From: CAWAPS01 sp963783945
GTDB lineage: Bacteria; Actinomycetota; Acidimicrobiia; Acidimicrobiales; Palsa-688
Assembly (NCBI GenBank): GCA_963783945.1
Contig: CAWAPS010000025.1
Coordinates: 124,001-188,000 of the forward strand
Length of the DNA: 64,000 bases
Reading direction: 5' to 3'
Shown here: positions 36,263 through 45,500 of the stretch, in pieces
How positions within the stretch are numbered: the stretch's first letter is position 1
Layout: the number at the start of each line of letters is the position of its first letter
Position numbers and translations under genes: made by a program
The notes under the pieces: model-generated
Seen by the model: the letters and a program-made list of their open reading frames with translations, nothing else
Databases searched by the model: none
Told to the model about the DNA's origin: nothing

Positions 36263-36967
36263 TCACGAATCCGGGCCACGGGCCGACTTGCGCGGCTTGC
36301 TGCCGACGACGGATTTCGTAGGGCGGGGGGCCGGCTGATCCGCCACGGGCTCCGGATCTCGAAGGTGCCGGACCCCGTCGTCGGCCTCGTAAGTGACCTG
36401 CCCGACGGCTCGCAGTCGCATCGGTGCCATGACCGCCTGAGCGATTTCGTACAACCGCTTGGGCTGGATGGCGAGGGTGATCACCAGATCGACCGAGGGC
36501 TTGAGGTCCCCCCCGAGCGATGACCATACGTCGGACACCTGCCGGTCCTCGGAGGGCGGGTAGGCGATCTGGATACCGAGCGGATAGCCCACGTCGACGA
36601 GGAGGGGTGGGAGCATGGATGTCGGCATGACGTCGTACTGCAAGAAACACGCCAGCACGGCTGACAGGAGGCGGTGCTCGTCCTCCGCCCGCTGAGTCCA
36701 GGCCGTTATCAGGTAGGCCAGCTTGAAAAATCGGGGCAGGCCCTGGCGTTCCTCGACTATACCCCGCTCGTTTCTCCGCTCGATCATGCCCGCCGAACGC
36801 CGTCTGGTGTCCTCGCGGATGTCGTACAGGTACATGTCGATCGTCGGCTTGTTGCGCCGCGATGCCCAATCCCTGGTGGGCGCGTCGAACACGACCTCGA
36901 CGTCCGCTCCGTTGACCACCTCGGACTTGACCAAGGAACGTACCGCTTCGTCTACCTCGTTGATCAT
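36263..36967 (-). CDS. DUF4255 tube-terminator protein (Afp16-like)
   Basis: 234 aa from ATG 36967, with AAGGA 9 nt upstream; the longer frame to 37045 has no RBS. Family features: N-terminal INEVDEAVRSLVK, NKPTIDMYLYDIREDTRRR, FKLAYLITAWTQRAEDEHRLL and LVITLAIQPK. Afp16 caps the tube and sheath at the distal end and limits length. A basic C-terminal tail (KSVVGSKPRKSARG) extends beyond the domain. Confidence 0.92.
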   Translation of the reverse strand: MINEVDEAVRSLVKSEVVNGADVEVVFDAPTRDWASRRNKPTIDMYLYDIREDTRRRSAGMIERRNERGIVEERQGLPRFFKLAYLITAWTQRAEDEHRLLSAVLACFLQYDVMPTSMLPPLLVDVGYPLGIQIAYPPSEDRQVSDVWSSLGGDLKPSVDLVITLAIQPKRLYEIAQAVMAPMRLRAVGQVTYEADDGVRHLRDPEPVADQPAPRPTKSVVGSKPRKSARGPDS

Positions 36968-37061
36968 CGATTCCGATCCTTGTGTCACGGCGACCGGTGA
37001 ACCCGGTGGCCGAGGACAGTCATCGGGGCAAGCGCAGTCGCCCAATCGGGCAAGGGACGTC

Positions 37062-37694
37062 TTAGATCACACCTGACCGCACCGCGTAGGCCACGGCGTG
37101 GGACCGGTTGCGCAGCTGCAACCGGGCCGTTATGTCGTGGATGACGTTCTTGACGGTGCGTTCGCTGTAAGAGAGCTTCCCCGCGATCTCGGCGGTATCC
37201 CACCCCTCGGAGAGCAGCCGGAGCACGTCGACCTCGCGCTCGGTAAAGCCCGTCAGCGACAAGCCTCTCGGTGCCAGCACCTGCCTCTGCAGCCGGCTCA
37301 TCTGGTTGAGCAGCCGGCCCAGTAGATCCGGGGGCACCGAGCCGTCGCCGTTGGCGGCGGTGATGACCGCCTCGGCCACCCGGTCGGCGGCTGCCTCCGA
37401 TCTGCGCAGGATGCCGCACGCCCCGGCCTCGACGGCGGCCAGAAGGCCGGCGTCATCCAACCGGGTGACGACCATGACCACCCGCCTGCGCCCGTCCCGC
37501 TGCACGGCCCGGATGGTCCGGACCGCCACGCTGTCAACCTCGTCGGCCACGATGACCGCGACGTCCGCCTCGCCGGCGTCAGGTTCTTCTACAACCAGCA
37601 CGTCGGGTCGCATGCGGAGCTCTCCCGCCACGCCCGCCGCGGAGACCGGGTCAGACGCGTAGACACAGACTTTCACTCTGCCATCGATGCTCAT
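37062..37694 (-). CDS. NarL/LuxR-type regulator with atypical receiver domain
   Basis: 210 aa. GAGGAG lies 4 nt before ATG 37694. Residues about 5-125 resemble a receiver domain. The usual Lys after the fifth strand is replaced (GILRRSEA), and the phospho-Asp position is not clear (VAVIVADEVD). Phosphorylation-independent control is therefore possible. The C-terminal LuxR HTH (about 145-205) is intact (FTEREVDVLRLLSEGWDTAEIAGKL, SERTVKNVIHDI). It directly precedes the DUF4255 gene, and its promoter carries the box shared with the sheath gene, so it probably controls the eCIS. No cognate kinase is adjacent. Confidence 0.85.
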   Translation of the reverse strand: MSIDGRVKVCVYASDPVSAAGVAGELRMRPDVLVVEEPDAGEADVAVIVADEVDSVAVRTIRAVQRDGRRRVVMVVTRLDDAGLLAAVEAGACGILRRSEAAADRVAEAVITAANGDGSVPPDLLGRLLNQMSRLQRQVLAPRGLSLTGFTEREVDVLRLLSEGWDTAEIAGKLSYSERTVKNVIHDITARLQLRNRSHAVAYAVRSGVI

Positions 37695-37746
37695 GGGTCT
37701 CCTCGGGGGCGGTGAACCGGCGCCCTGTCATTTTTCCGCGTACGGC

Positions 37747-37801
37747 TCAACAGGCATTCAACGGGCGCTCAACGGGCACCGGAATTTGAACTTTCAGGCA
37801 T
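37747..37801 (-). promoter_or_regulatory. SARP-like 11-bp direct repeats plus shared box before the LuxR-type gene
   Basis: On the minus strand, three consecutive 11-mers match RYGCCYGTTGA (37769-37779, 37758-37768, 37747-37757). Two helical turns upstream, in the same 11-bp register, lies ATGCCTGAAAG (37791-37801), the start of the 22-bp box shared with the sheath promoter. Exactly 8 bp after the last heptamer comes TACGCG (37737-37742), where a -10 would stand in known SARP promoters, although its final base is not T. Heptamers with 11-bp spacing are the known SARP operator pattern. Confidence 0.5.
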
Positions 37802-37888
37802 TTGCCGTGCCCGATGGGCGGGGTCCAGCCCTACCCGACGAGGCAGAGTTCCGTCTCGGCTGTCCGTGGTCGCCCCGGATCGACCAAG

Positions 37889-40800
37889 TCAGACCCCGAG
37901 CTCGTCCAGCACCGCCTCGTAGCCCCGTCTGGCCCGCTCGGCTTCCGCGTGGTTGCCGGCCCGGTCCGCGGCGTCGATGAGCAGCTTCCACAGCTCGTCG
38001 CGATACCGGTCCACCGCCAGCCCGGCCCGGGCCGTTTCGGCGGCGGCCTGCGGGTGGTCGCTTTGGAGGTGAAGAGTGGCCAGTCGGGCGGCGGCGTCGG
38101 TCGCCAGGCTGCTGAGGCCGCCTCGCCGGTTCACGACCCAGTTGGCTGGGCCGTCGCCCGGAAGCAGAGAACCACCGTAGGCCGCGAGCGCGGCGGCCAA
38201 GGACTCCGCTTCGGCCGCACCGTCACCGGTTGCCCGGGCGCGGGTCGCGGCCTGCACTGCCCTCTCGACCTCCAGGACGTCGACGGCAGAACCTTCGGGT
38301 AGGGCCAGGCGATACGAATCCCCGTCCCTGGTCAGAAGCCCGGCCCCGTCGGCGTCGACCCCGCCTAGAAGCCGGCGGAGCGACGACACCGCGACCTGGA
38401 GGCGGTGCAGCCCGGCGTCGGGTTCGGCGTCGGGCCATAAAGCATCGATGAGCGCCTCCCGGTGTACCGGCTCGCCAGCCTTCATGGCCAGCAGGTGCAG
38501 CAAGGACCGCTCCATGGGTTTGGCCGAGGAGTCGTCCACAGGATGCCCATTTATGCCGAGGGCAAAGCCGCCCAGGCATTTCAGCCGTACTCCGGACCGC
38601 TGAGGCCCGGCAACGTCGGGCCCCGCCGTCCGAAGCCCGTATGCTTCCGCAGAAGGAACCGGCTGGACCGGGCTCAAGGCCGTCGGTCCGTTAGAAGCCA
38701 GTCCCCTCGGCGCCGCGCCGTTCGCCTCCGGTCCGCTCCCGACCGGGGCGGGCACCGCCTCCCGCTCGCCCGCCCGCCCCGGATCCCCCTCGGATGGGAC
38801 GACCCCGGCCGGTGCCTCGGTGCCCAGACCGGCGAGCCCGGCGTGCCACTCCCAACTGCCGAGCGGCTGCAGCACGCTTCGGGCTCGGGTCAGCTCGTGC
38901 TCGTCGTCGCACAGCATCCCTAGCACCAGCGCCGCCAGTCCCGTCGCCCACGGGGCATCCAGTAGCCCGGCCGCCGTCCGGGTCCGCTGAGCCAATCGGC
39001 TGGCGGTGTCGAGCTCGCCCGATTTCAGGGCGGCCATGGCGCTGAAGCCGAGCACCGTCGACTCGGCCACGCCGGCGCCCAGGTCCGAGAAGGCGCGAGC
39101 GGCCCGTTCCCCCATCTCGAAGGCCCGCCGTCCCTCCCGCATCATGCCCACACCGCAGATGCCCGCCACCAGAGCCGCTCCCCAGCGGTCACCGTCGCGT
39201 TCGCAGGAGGCGACCAGATCGTCCAGAGCGTCCTCCGAAATCGAGCCCGCCGGCAGAAAAGCCGCCCGCACTACGCGGTCCAGCCATGGCACGGCGATGG
39301 CCTCGATCTCCTCCACCAGGCGTTCGATGTCCTGAATGCTCGGACCGCGACCCGCCAACGTGGCGCTGAACGCGGCGAGGAGCCGAGCCCCGCCCGCCAG
39401 GGCGGGAGCGGCGTCGGGGTGAAGGGATACCGCCCGCATGACCCGGGTGGTGTTACGGACATCACCGGCCATGAACGCCGCGATTCCCTCGGCGAACCGG
39501 CCGCTCGGACCGGGCAGGACCGCGGCCTGACGGTAGGCCTCCAGGGGCTGGCGCTGGGTGGCCCTTCTGGCCGTGCCGACCCAATCGTCGGAAATGAAAC
39601 CGCCGGGTTCGAGCCACGACAGGATGTGCTCGCGTTCACCACGGCAGCGCTGAGCGACCGCGGCGGAAGCGGCCACGTTCTCGGCCTCCCGCAGGGTCTG
39701 AACCGCGTCCGCCAGCGAGCCGCGGGCCAGAGCCCAATGAGCCCGCACCAGCAACAGCATCGAATCGGTCTCGATGACTGCAGGCGGCAAGGCCTCGATC
39801 CACGCGTCGCCCGGTCGGGTCGCCGGTCGGCCGGATTGGCCCAAGAGGCGGGCCACCCCGTCCCAGTCCTGGGCCTTGGCAAAGGCCGCAAGCGCATCCT
39901 CGGTCGCCCCTTCCCGCTCGAGCAGCAATCCCGCACGATGATGCTCGTTGCGCGCCCCGGCCGCCCCGATGGTCTCGACCAGCTGGGCGTCCAGGTAAGC
40001 CAGCAACACCGTGTGGTAGCTGAAGGCGTCGTCATCGACCCGCTCGGTGAAGAGGCGCCGGCGTTCGAGCTCGGCTAGAAGGTCGTGACTTCCCGAGCGA
40101 CCAAGAAACTCGTCGCACAGAGCGCCGGATGGCCGCCTCAGCACGCTCGTGCGGATGAGAAAGTCCTGTAGTTCGGCGGACAGGCCGGCCAGCACGTGGC
40201 GGCCGAGATACTCGCTGATCAAGCGAAAGCGCCGATCCAGGCTGCCGAGAACCTGCCGCCGCTGGGACTGAGGCTTTCGCGCCGTGGCCAGGAAGAAAAG
40301 CTGAAGGTAGGCTGCCCATCCGCCCGTTCTTCGGGCCAGGTCCGCCACGTCCTCCGGAAGGAGCGGCTCGCCATAGACGTCGCGGAAAAGAGCTTCCACC
40401 TCCCAGGTCCGGAATCGGAGGTCGTCCGGACCGATCTCCACCAGCCGGCCCGACACCCGGAGGCGGGATAGATCGACTCCGAGGTTCACCCGAGAGGCGA
40501 TGACCAGGCGGACCCCGACGGGCTCCCGCGAAATGAGCTCAGCCAGAGACGCTTCAGCCTCACTGCCTTCGAGCAGGTGGGCGTCGTCTATGACGACCAG
40601 GGACGGCTGGCCCGGACCTCCTATGGCCCGGACCAGGGCGTCGACGCTTTTTGGGGCATCACCGTCGGGGAAATTTCTCGCCCCCCAGGCACCGTCGTGG
40701 GAGCCGGCTCCGCTCCCGCCGGCGTACCGGCGACAGTGGCGACCTCGACGGCCCGCCACAACCAGGCGACGAGCGCCTGCTCGGTGCGCGGAACCGGATC

Positions 40801-41034
40801 GGGTACGCCGCACCACGCGACCGGGCCGGGGTAGGCATCGGCCAGCTGGGCGAGCAGTCGTGACTTGCCCGATCCGGCGGGGGCCACGATCCAACCAACC
40901 AGGTAGGAACCGGGATCTGCGAGCCGGGTGGTCAGGCGGTCGCGAACGAGCCCGGCCGGTTCACGCCGGTCCTCATGGTGTGCTCCGGGCCCGCTGGGAG
41001 CCGCCCGCCTCTGAGTGTCGTCACCCTCTGCCAC
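37889..41034 (-). CDS. STAND-ATPase / BTAD (SARP-type) transcriptional regulator, frameshifted
   Basis: Two frames join at the G6 homopolymer at 40681-40686 (read from the minus strand). One added G gives 1048 aa from GTG 41034. The ATPase has Walker A APAGSGKSRLL (about residues 50-60) in the first frame and Walker B LVVIDDAHLL (about 146-154) in the second, so the domain is intact only after repair. TPR-like helices fill the middle. The C-terminus holds an OmpR-type winged helix (about 810-900, VRLKCLGGFALGINGHPVDD) and a BTAD domain (about 900-1048, AAETARAGLAVDRYRDELWKLL). DNA-binding is thus C-terminal, unlike classic AfsR. Probable eCIS regulator. Confidence 0.85.
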
Positions 41035-41157
41035 GTCTGCCTACCCACTGCTCTAACAAGCGGGCTGCGGTGCGGGACATTGTCGCGGGGTTCCGCCCGT
41101 CGCCCCGCCACTTCGGAGTCTATCCAGCCGGGTTCCCATTAATTTCCGGACTTGTCT
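41035..41157 (-). other. Intergenic region upstream of the BTAD regulator
   Basis: 123 bp between the membrane-protein stop and GTG 41034. It contains an AT-richer patch (GGAAATTAATGGGAA at about 41132-41146 on the minus strand) that could be a promoter element. I cannot place -35/-10 boxes with confidence. The 11-bp iterons and the shared box are absent. Confidence 0.3.
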
Positions 41158-42591
41158 CTAAGGGATCGTCGTCGTCGTATCCGACTGAGGCTGGGTGAGC
41201 GGTCCGGTGAAATAGACGGCCACGTCGCATCCCCCTTGCTCTCCCGCGCAGTCCACCCGGAGCTGAAGCTGCTGTTCGTGGGTGAGGACGATGGGGGTAT
41301 CGAAGCTGAACTCCTGGTCGGTCAGCGGCCCCCCCAGGTTTTCTACGAGCATCTGCTCAGGGTCCTGCTTGGGGGTGACCCGCGAGATGCGGGCGGTGCC
41401 CGTGGAGCCCGAGATGTTCTGGATGACGATGTCAGTAATGGTCAGGGTGCTGGCCGCCGCGACCGCCGGCGTGGAGCTCACGGAGGTCGACCCCGGGGCG
41501 GCGACCACCTCGAGGCTTCCGTCCGTGGGTCCGGTGACCGGGGGCAGAAGGGTGGTGGCGGTCGTGGTCGTGGTCGTCGGCGCTGATGTCGTCGCGGTGG
41601 TGGGGGCGGGGGGCGGGGCCGCGGCAACCACCTTCTTCGCCACCGTCGTGGTTGTCGTCTTGGGGACCGGCTTGGGTTTGGCCACCACGACCGCCTTCGG
41701 CTTCTTGCCCAGGGCCGCGAAGGCATTCTGGTTGGCCGCGATCTGAGCCTGGTTGGCGGCGAGCTGGCTCTGGTTCGCCTGGACCTGCTTCCCGAGCGCG
41801 GCCGTCTTCTGGGCCTGAGCCGCCAGAGCTGCCTTGTTGGCGTTCTGGGCGGTCGATTTCACGATCGGCCTGAGGGCGAAGAACCAGAACAGCACCCCAG
41901 CCGCGGCGATCGCAGCCGCAAAGTACACCCACTTGGGCAGTATCGGCTTCTGAGTGAGGCTCCCGTCGAGGACGAGCGGTTCGCCGTGCTCCGGCTGTAC
42001 CTGAACCTTGTAGGGCTTCTGCTGAGGTTGCCCCTTCCAGAACCGCTTGCGGGGCTTGATCCTCATCCGCACGAAGTGGGCGGCACCCGGCGCCGCCGTC
42101 ATCTTCGACGGGTTGATCTTGAACTGGAGGGCGTCGGCCGCATCCACCGCGCTTACGGCGACCGGGAGGGGCACGTTGCCTCGACTGTCGACGGCGAGCC
42201 TTTGGCGACCGGACACCCGGGCGGTCGATACTCGCGGCAGGAGCTCGGCCCCGATATCGGAGAAGCTCCCGACGTTGATGACGCCCTCTTCCGTGACCGA
42301 TTCCTCGGGCTCGTTGGAAGGGATTATCTTCACCGCGAACGGAACCGGGCCGGCAGGTGTCGTCCAGACTCGCGGAGGCGAGAACCTCAGGGTTACCGTC
42401 TGCTGGGCCCCGGGGAACAGGGATACGACAGGCGGCTCCGGTTCGGTCCACTCGGCCGCGTCGCCCAGAAGCAGGATCGTGTACTGCTCGACAATGGTCC
42501 CGGTATTGCCCAGATTCAGCTGGCATGTCGCCGTCTGCCCCGGCTCCACGGCAAGCGCCTCTGTCCCTTGCAGGACGGCCGCGACACCCAT
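41158..42591 (-). CDS. Membrane protein with N-terminal Ig-like domains (paralog of 8531-10195)
   Basis: 477 aa; ATG 42591 is immediately next to the upstream stop (TAGATG), with a strong G-rich RBS inside the upstream coding end. Two Ig-like domains (about 1-205: NTGTIVEQYTI, TEEGVINVGSFSDIGAELLPRV, MRIKPRKRFWKG) lie before one transmembrane helix (about 219-241, WVYFAAAIAAAGVLFWFFAL). A Gln/Ala coiled-coil-like stretch, a Lys/Pro/Thr linker and a C-terminal beta domain with two Cys (RVDCAGEQGGCDVAV) follow. N-in/C-out topology is predicted. It links the giant surface-protein gene and the eCIS regulators on one strand. Confidence 0.78.
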   Translation of the reverse strand: MGVAAVLQGTEALAVEPGQTATCQLNLGNTGTIVEQYTILLLGDAAEWTEPEPPVVSLFPGAQQTVTLRFSPPRVWTTPAGPVPFAVKIIPSNEPEESVTEEGVINVGSFSDIGAELLPRVSTARVSGRQRLAVDSRGNVPLPVAVSAVDAADALQFKINPSKMTAAPGAAHFVRMRIKPRKRFWKGQPQQKPYKVQVQPEHGEPLVLDGSLTQKPILPKWVYFAAAIAAAGVLFWFFALRPIVKSTAQNANKAALAAQAQKTAALGKQVQANQSQLAANQAQIAANQNAFAALGKKPKAVVVAKPKPVPKTTTTTVAKKVVAAAPPPAPTTATTSAPTTTTTTATTLLPPVTGPTDGSLEVVAAPGSTSVSSTPAVAAASTLTITDIVIQNISGSTGTARISRVTPKQDPEQMLVENLGGPLTDQEFSFDTPIVLTHEQQLQLRVDCAGEQGGCDVAVYFTGPLTQPQSDTTTTIP

Positions 42592-45500
42592 CTAGCGATC
42601 CTCCCCCCCCGGGGGGTCGTGCCCTTCAGTGGTCATATCAATATCTGCTCGACGCGAGTCACCTTGGTCGTCGGGGTCGACGGTAAACGAAGCCAGGCCC
42701 GCTCCGCTGCCGGCCGGCTGAACTGTACCTTGGGCCGCGGAGGCGGAGGCCGAACTGCCGGCAGGTTCGCCCTGCGAGCACGGGGTGCGTCCCGGGCGGC
42801 GCTTGTTCTGGAGTGTGCACGGTCGTCAAAGCCCCCGACCCTCCCTGGCCCACAGCCGGGCAAGGCGGGATGGCACTATCCGGCGGCAGGCTGGCCGACG
42901 CGACCGTTGGGCTCACGGGCGGGCCCGTCTGCGTGGTCGCCAGGTTGGTGACCTCAGTCCCGGTGGGTCCGGTGACTGCCGCGTTGGTAGCCGGGGCAGC
43001 CGGGGTCGAGGCGGTGGTCGCGGGCCAGAGGTTGCAGAGGCGGAGCGCAGCAGCCGCCGGGCTACCCGCGGCAATGTTCGGCGGACCGGAGGTCGTACCC
43101 GGCGCAGGAGCTGGGACAGTGGTCACCGGAGCGGAGGTCGCACGCACCCCGGGAGCCGGGAATGCCGTCACCGGGGCAGTCGTGGAGGCGGGGCTGGCAG
43201 TCGCCGGCGAGGATTCGGACGGCTTCGCCGGCGCCGGGCCTACCAGGTTGGCACTGACCGCCGACCGCGACTGAATTGCGCTCTGCACCCGCACAGAGGC
43301 GGAGCTGGCTGTGAACGCAGTCGTCTGGATGTTCGTCACTTTGTCGCCCGTGTCGACCAGGGCGTAGTTGAAGCCGCCCGCGCCGTTGATGGTGTCCACC
43401 ACGCCGTTCAGGGCGAAGAACTCATCGTTGCCGGTGCCGCCGGTCATAGTGTCACCGCCGCGGGCGACGGTTCCGCCCACCTCGCAGGAGGTCATGGCGC
43501 AGAAGGTGTCGGGATTGACTCCGTCGCTGATCAAGGTGTCTCCGCCGGTCGGCCCAGCCTGCAGGAAGTCGTTGCCGTTGAGGCCGATGACCGTGGCCCC
43601 CTTCGCCCCCGCCACCAGGACGTCGTTGGACGCCGTGCCGACGATGTTGAGCACGTCGGTGAGCGATTGCGACCCGCCGAATCCTCCGGTCGCGCTCCCT
43701 TCGCTCTCGGGCTGCAGAATGACCTGAACCCCCGCCGGTGCCTGGGAGAAGTCCACCGTCGAGGCTCCCCCACCGAAGATCTGGTTGCTATCGCCGACCC
43801 CGGCGAAGAGGAAGTCAGAGGTGGAGCCAGTTCCGGCGGTCAGGGTGTTGCTCCCGCTCTTGATCACGAACAGGTCGCTACCCCCGCCGCCCTGGATGTC
43901 GTCGAAGCCGGTGGGGTCGGTCACGAAGATGTCGTTGCCCCCGGTCCCGATGACATTGGTAACCCCAGCACCGCCCAGGTGGACCGTGGCCCCCCAGCCG
44001 CCCGTAGCGGTGTTGGCCACGGTCGGCTTCCCGCCGAACAGCGTGTTTGCCGGCGTGGACTTGAGGGTGGTGGGAACGGTGTAGTTGGCGTTGAACAGGC
44101 TGACGACAACCGGGTTGGGAGCGCCGGCGTAGGACAGGGTGTTACCTGTCGTCTGGCTGGTCAGGGTGTCGCCGCTGCCCGGAGTGCCGTTGCCGGCGCC
44201 GGGCACGAAGGTCACGGGGTCGGCCCCGCCTTCCAGCGTGTCGTTTCCGACCCCGGCTTCGAGGACATCGGTGCCCCCTCCGCCTATGAGGGTCTGGTTG
44301 CCGTCGCCCGCGATGAGCGTGTCGTTGCCGGTACCCGCCATCAGAGTGAGCGTGCCCGGGCCTCCGATCAGCGTGCTGCCGGAGTCGGGGCCCACGACAC
44401 GACCCGATGTTGCCGGAGAGGATCCAGACGTCCCCGTTACCCGGCACCGAGGGACTGAGCCCCGCTCTCAGCCAGGTCGAGAGTCGCGGGACCCGGCAGA
44501 TCGGACAGATCCAGGGTGTAGGTGCCGGTACCGCCCGCGATGTAGTCGAACCCGCCGGTCAGGACGAAACGGTCGCTCCCCGACCCTCCCTCGAGATAAC
44601 CGACCCCCGAGTTGGAGGCGACGATGACGTCGCTGAAGATCCGGGTGGAGACCACATTGCTGATCCCCTGTAGGCTAAGGGTCCCGCCGTAGCCGCCGAT
44701 GGCGGTGAACGCCGGGATGTTGATGGCGCTAGCACCGGACCCGACCGTGAAGCTCGAGCCGGACAGGTTCACATCCTCTGCCGCGGGGGCGCTCGAGAAG
44801 TTCACGGTGTCACTGCCCCCGCCGCCTATCAGGGTGTAGTTGCCCGGGCCGGCGATGAACGTGTCGTTGCCGGCCGTGCCCACGACCGTCGTTCATCCCG
44901 GTGAAGGAGAAGCTGAAACCGTCGCCCGTGACCGTGCCGGTGAGGAGGTTGATGGTGGCGCCCTGACCGGCCGCCGAGTTATCCAGCTCGAGGGTGCCCG
45001 ACCCGCCACCGTTGATGGAGGCGGTCTGGCCCGGCGCGACCGTGTAGGTCGACGTGGAGTTCACGATGCCCACGCAGGTGAACGTGTCCTCGAGCACTCC
45101 CCCGTCGGATGCCGTGCCGTCGTTGTTCGGGCTGCCGGTGCACCCGTCGGCAGGACACGGGAGTCGACAGGGCCACGGTGGTGCCGGTCGGGGCCGCGGA
45201 CAGGTTGAGGGTGTTGGTCCCGGCCTTGCCGGAGAAGACGTAGCCGCCTGCAGGGCTCGGGCCGGACTGGACGAACGTGTCCGTCTCCCGGGGTGCCCAC
45301 GAAGGTCCGGAAGCCGGTGAACATGTCGGTCACGTTCAAGGTCACGGAGCTCGATACCGAGCCGGTGAACAGGCCTCCGACGTCGTTGGCGGTGATCGAA
45401 ACGCCGGCTGTTCCGGTGTCGGCATTGGAATCAGCGGAGAAGTCGAGGATGGCCGTGGTGCTCGACTCGGTCAGCGTCTCGGTCCCGGTCCCTGCGTAGA

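Noticed and set aside
18084..41034. Ordinary prophage interpretation of the tail genes
   Set aside because: No capsid, portal, terminase, integrase or lysis genes are present. DUF4255, DUF4157, Afp15-type ATPase and the small DUF6760-like gene are eCIS marks.
42633..42863. Separate 76-aa ORF at the end of the giant gene
   Set aside because: Its first part is in a different frame from the natural C-terminus. The better solution is continuation of the giant protein to the stop at 42592-42594.
42785..44458. 557-codon plus-strand frame opposite the giant protein
   Set aside because: It is Arg/Gly-rich with no fold-like pattern. The minus strand shows beta-roll repeats and connects in frame to the neighbouring segments.
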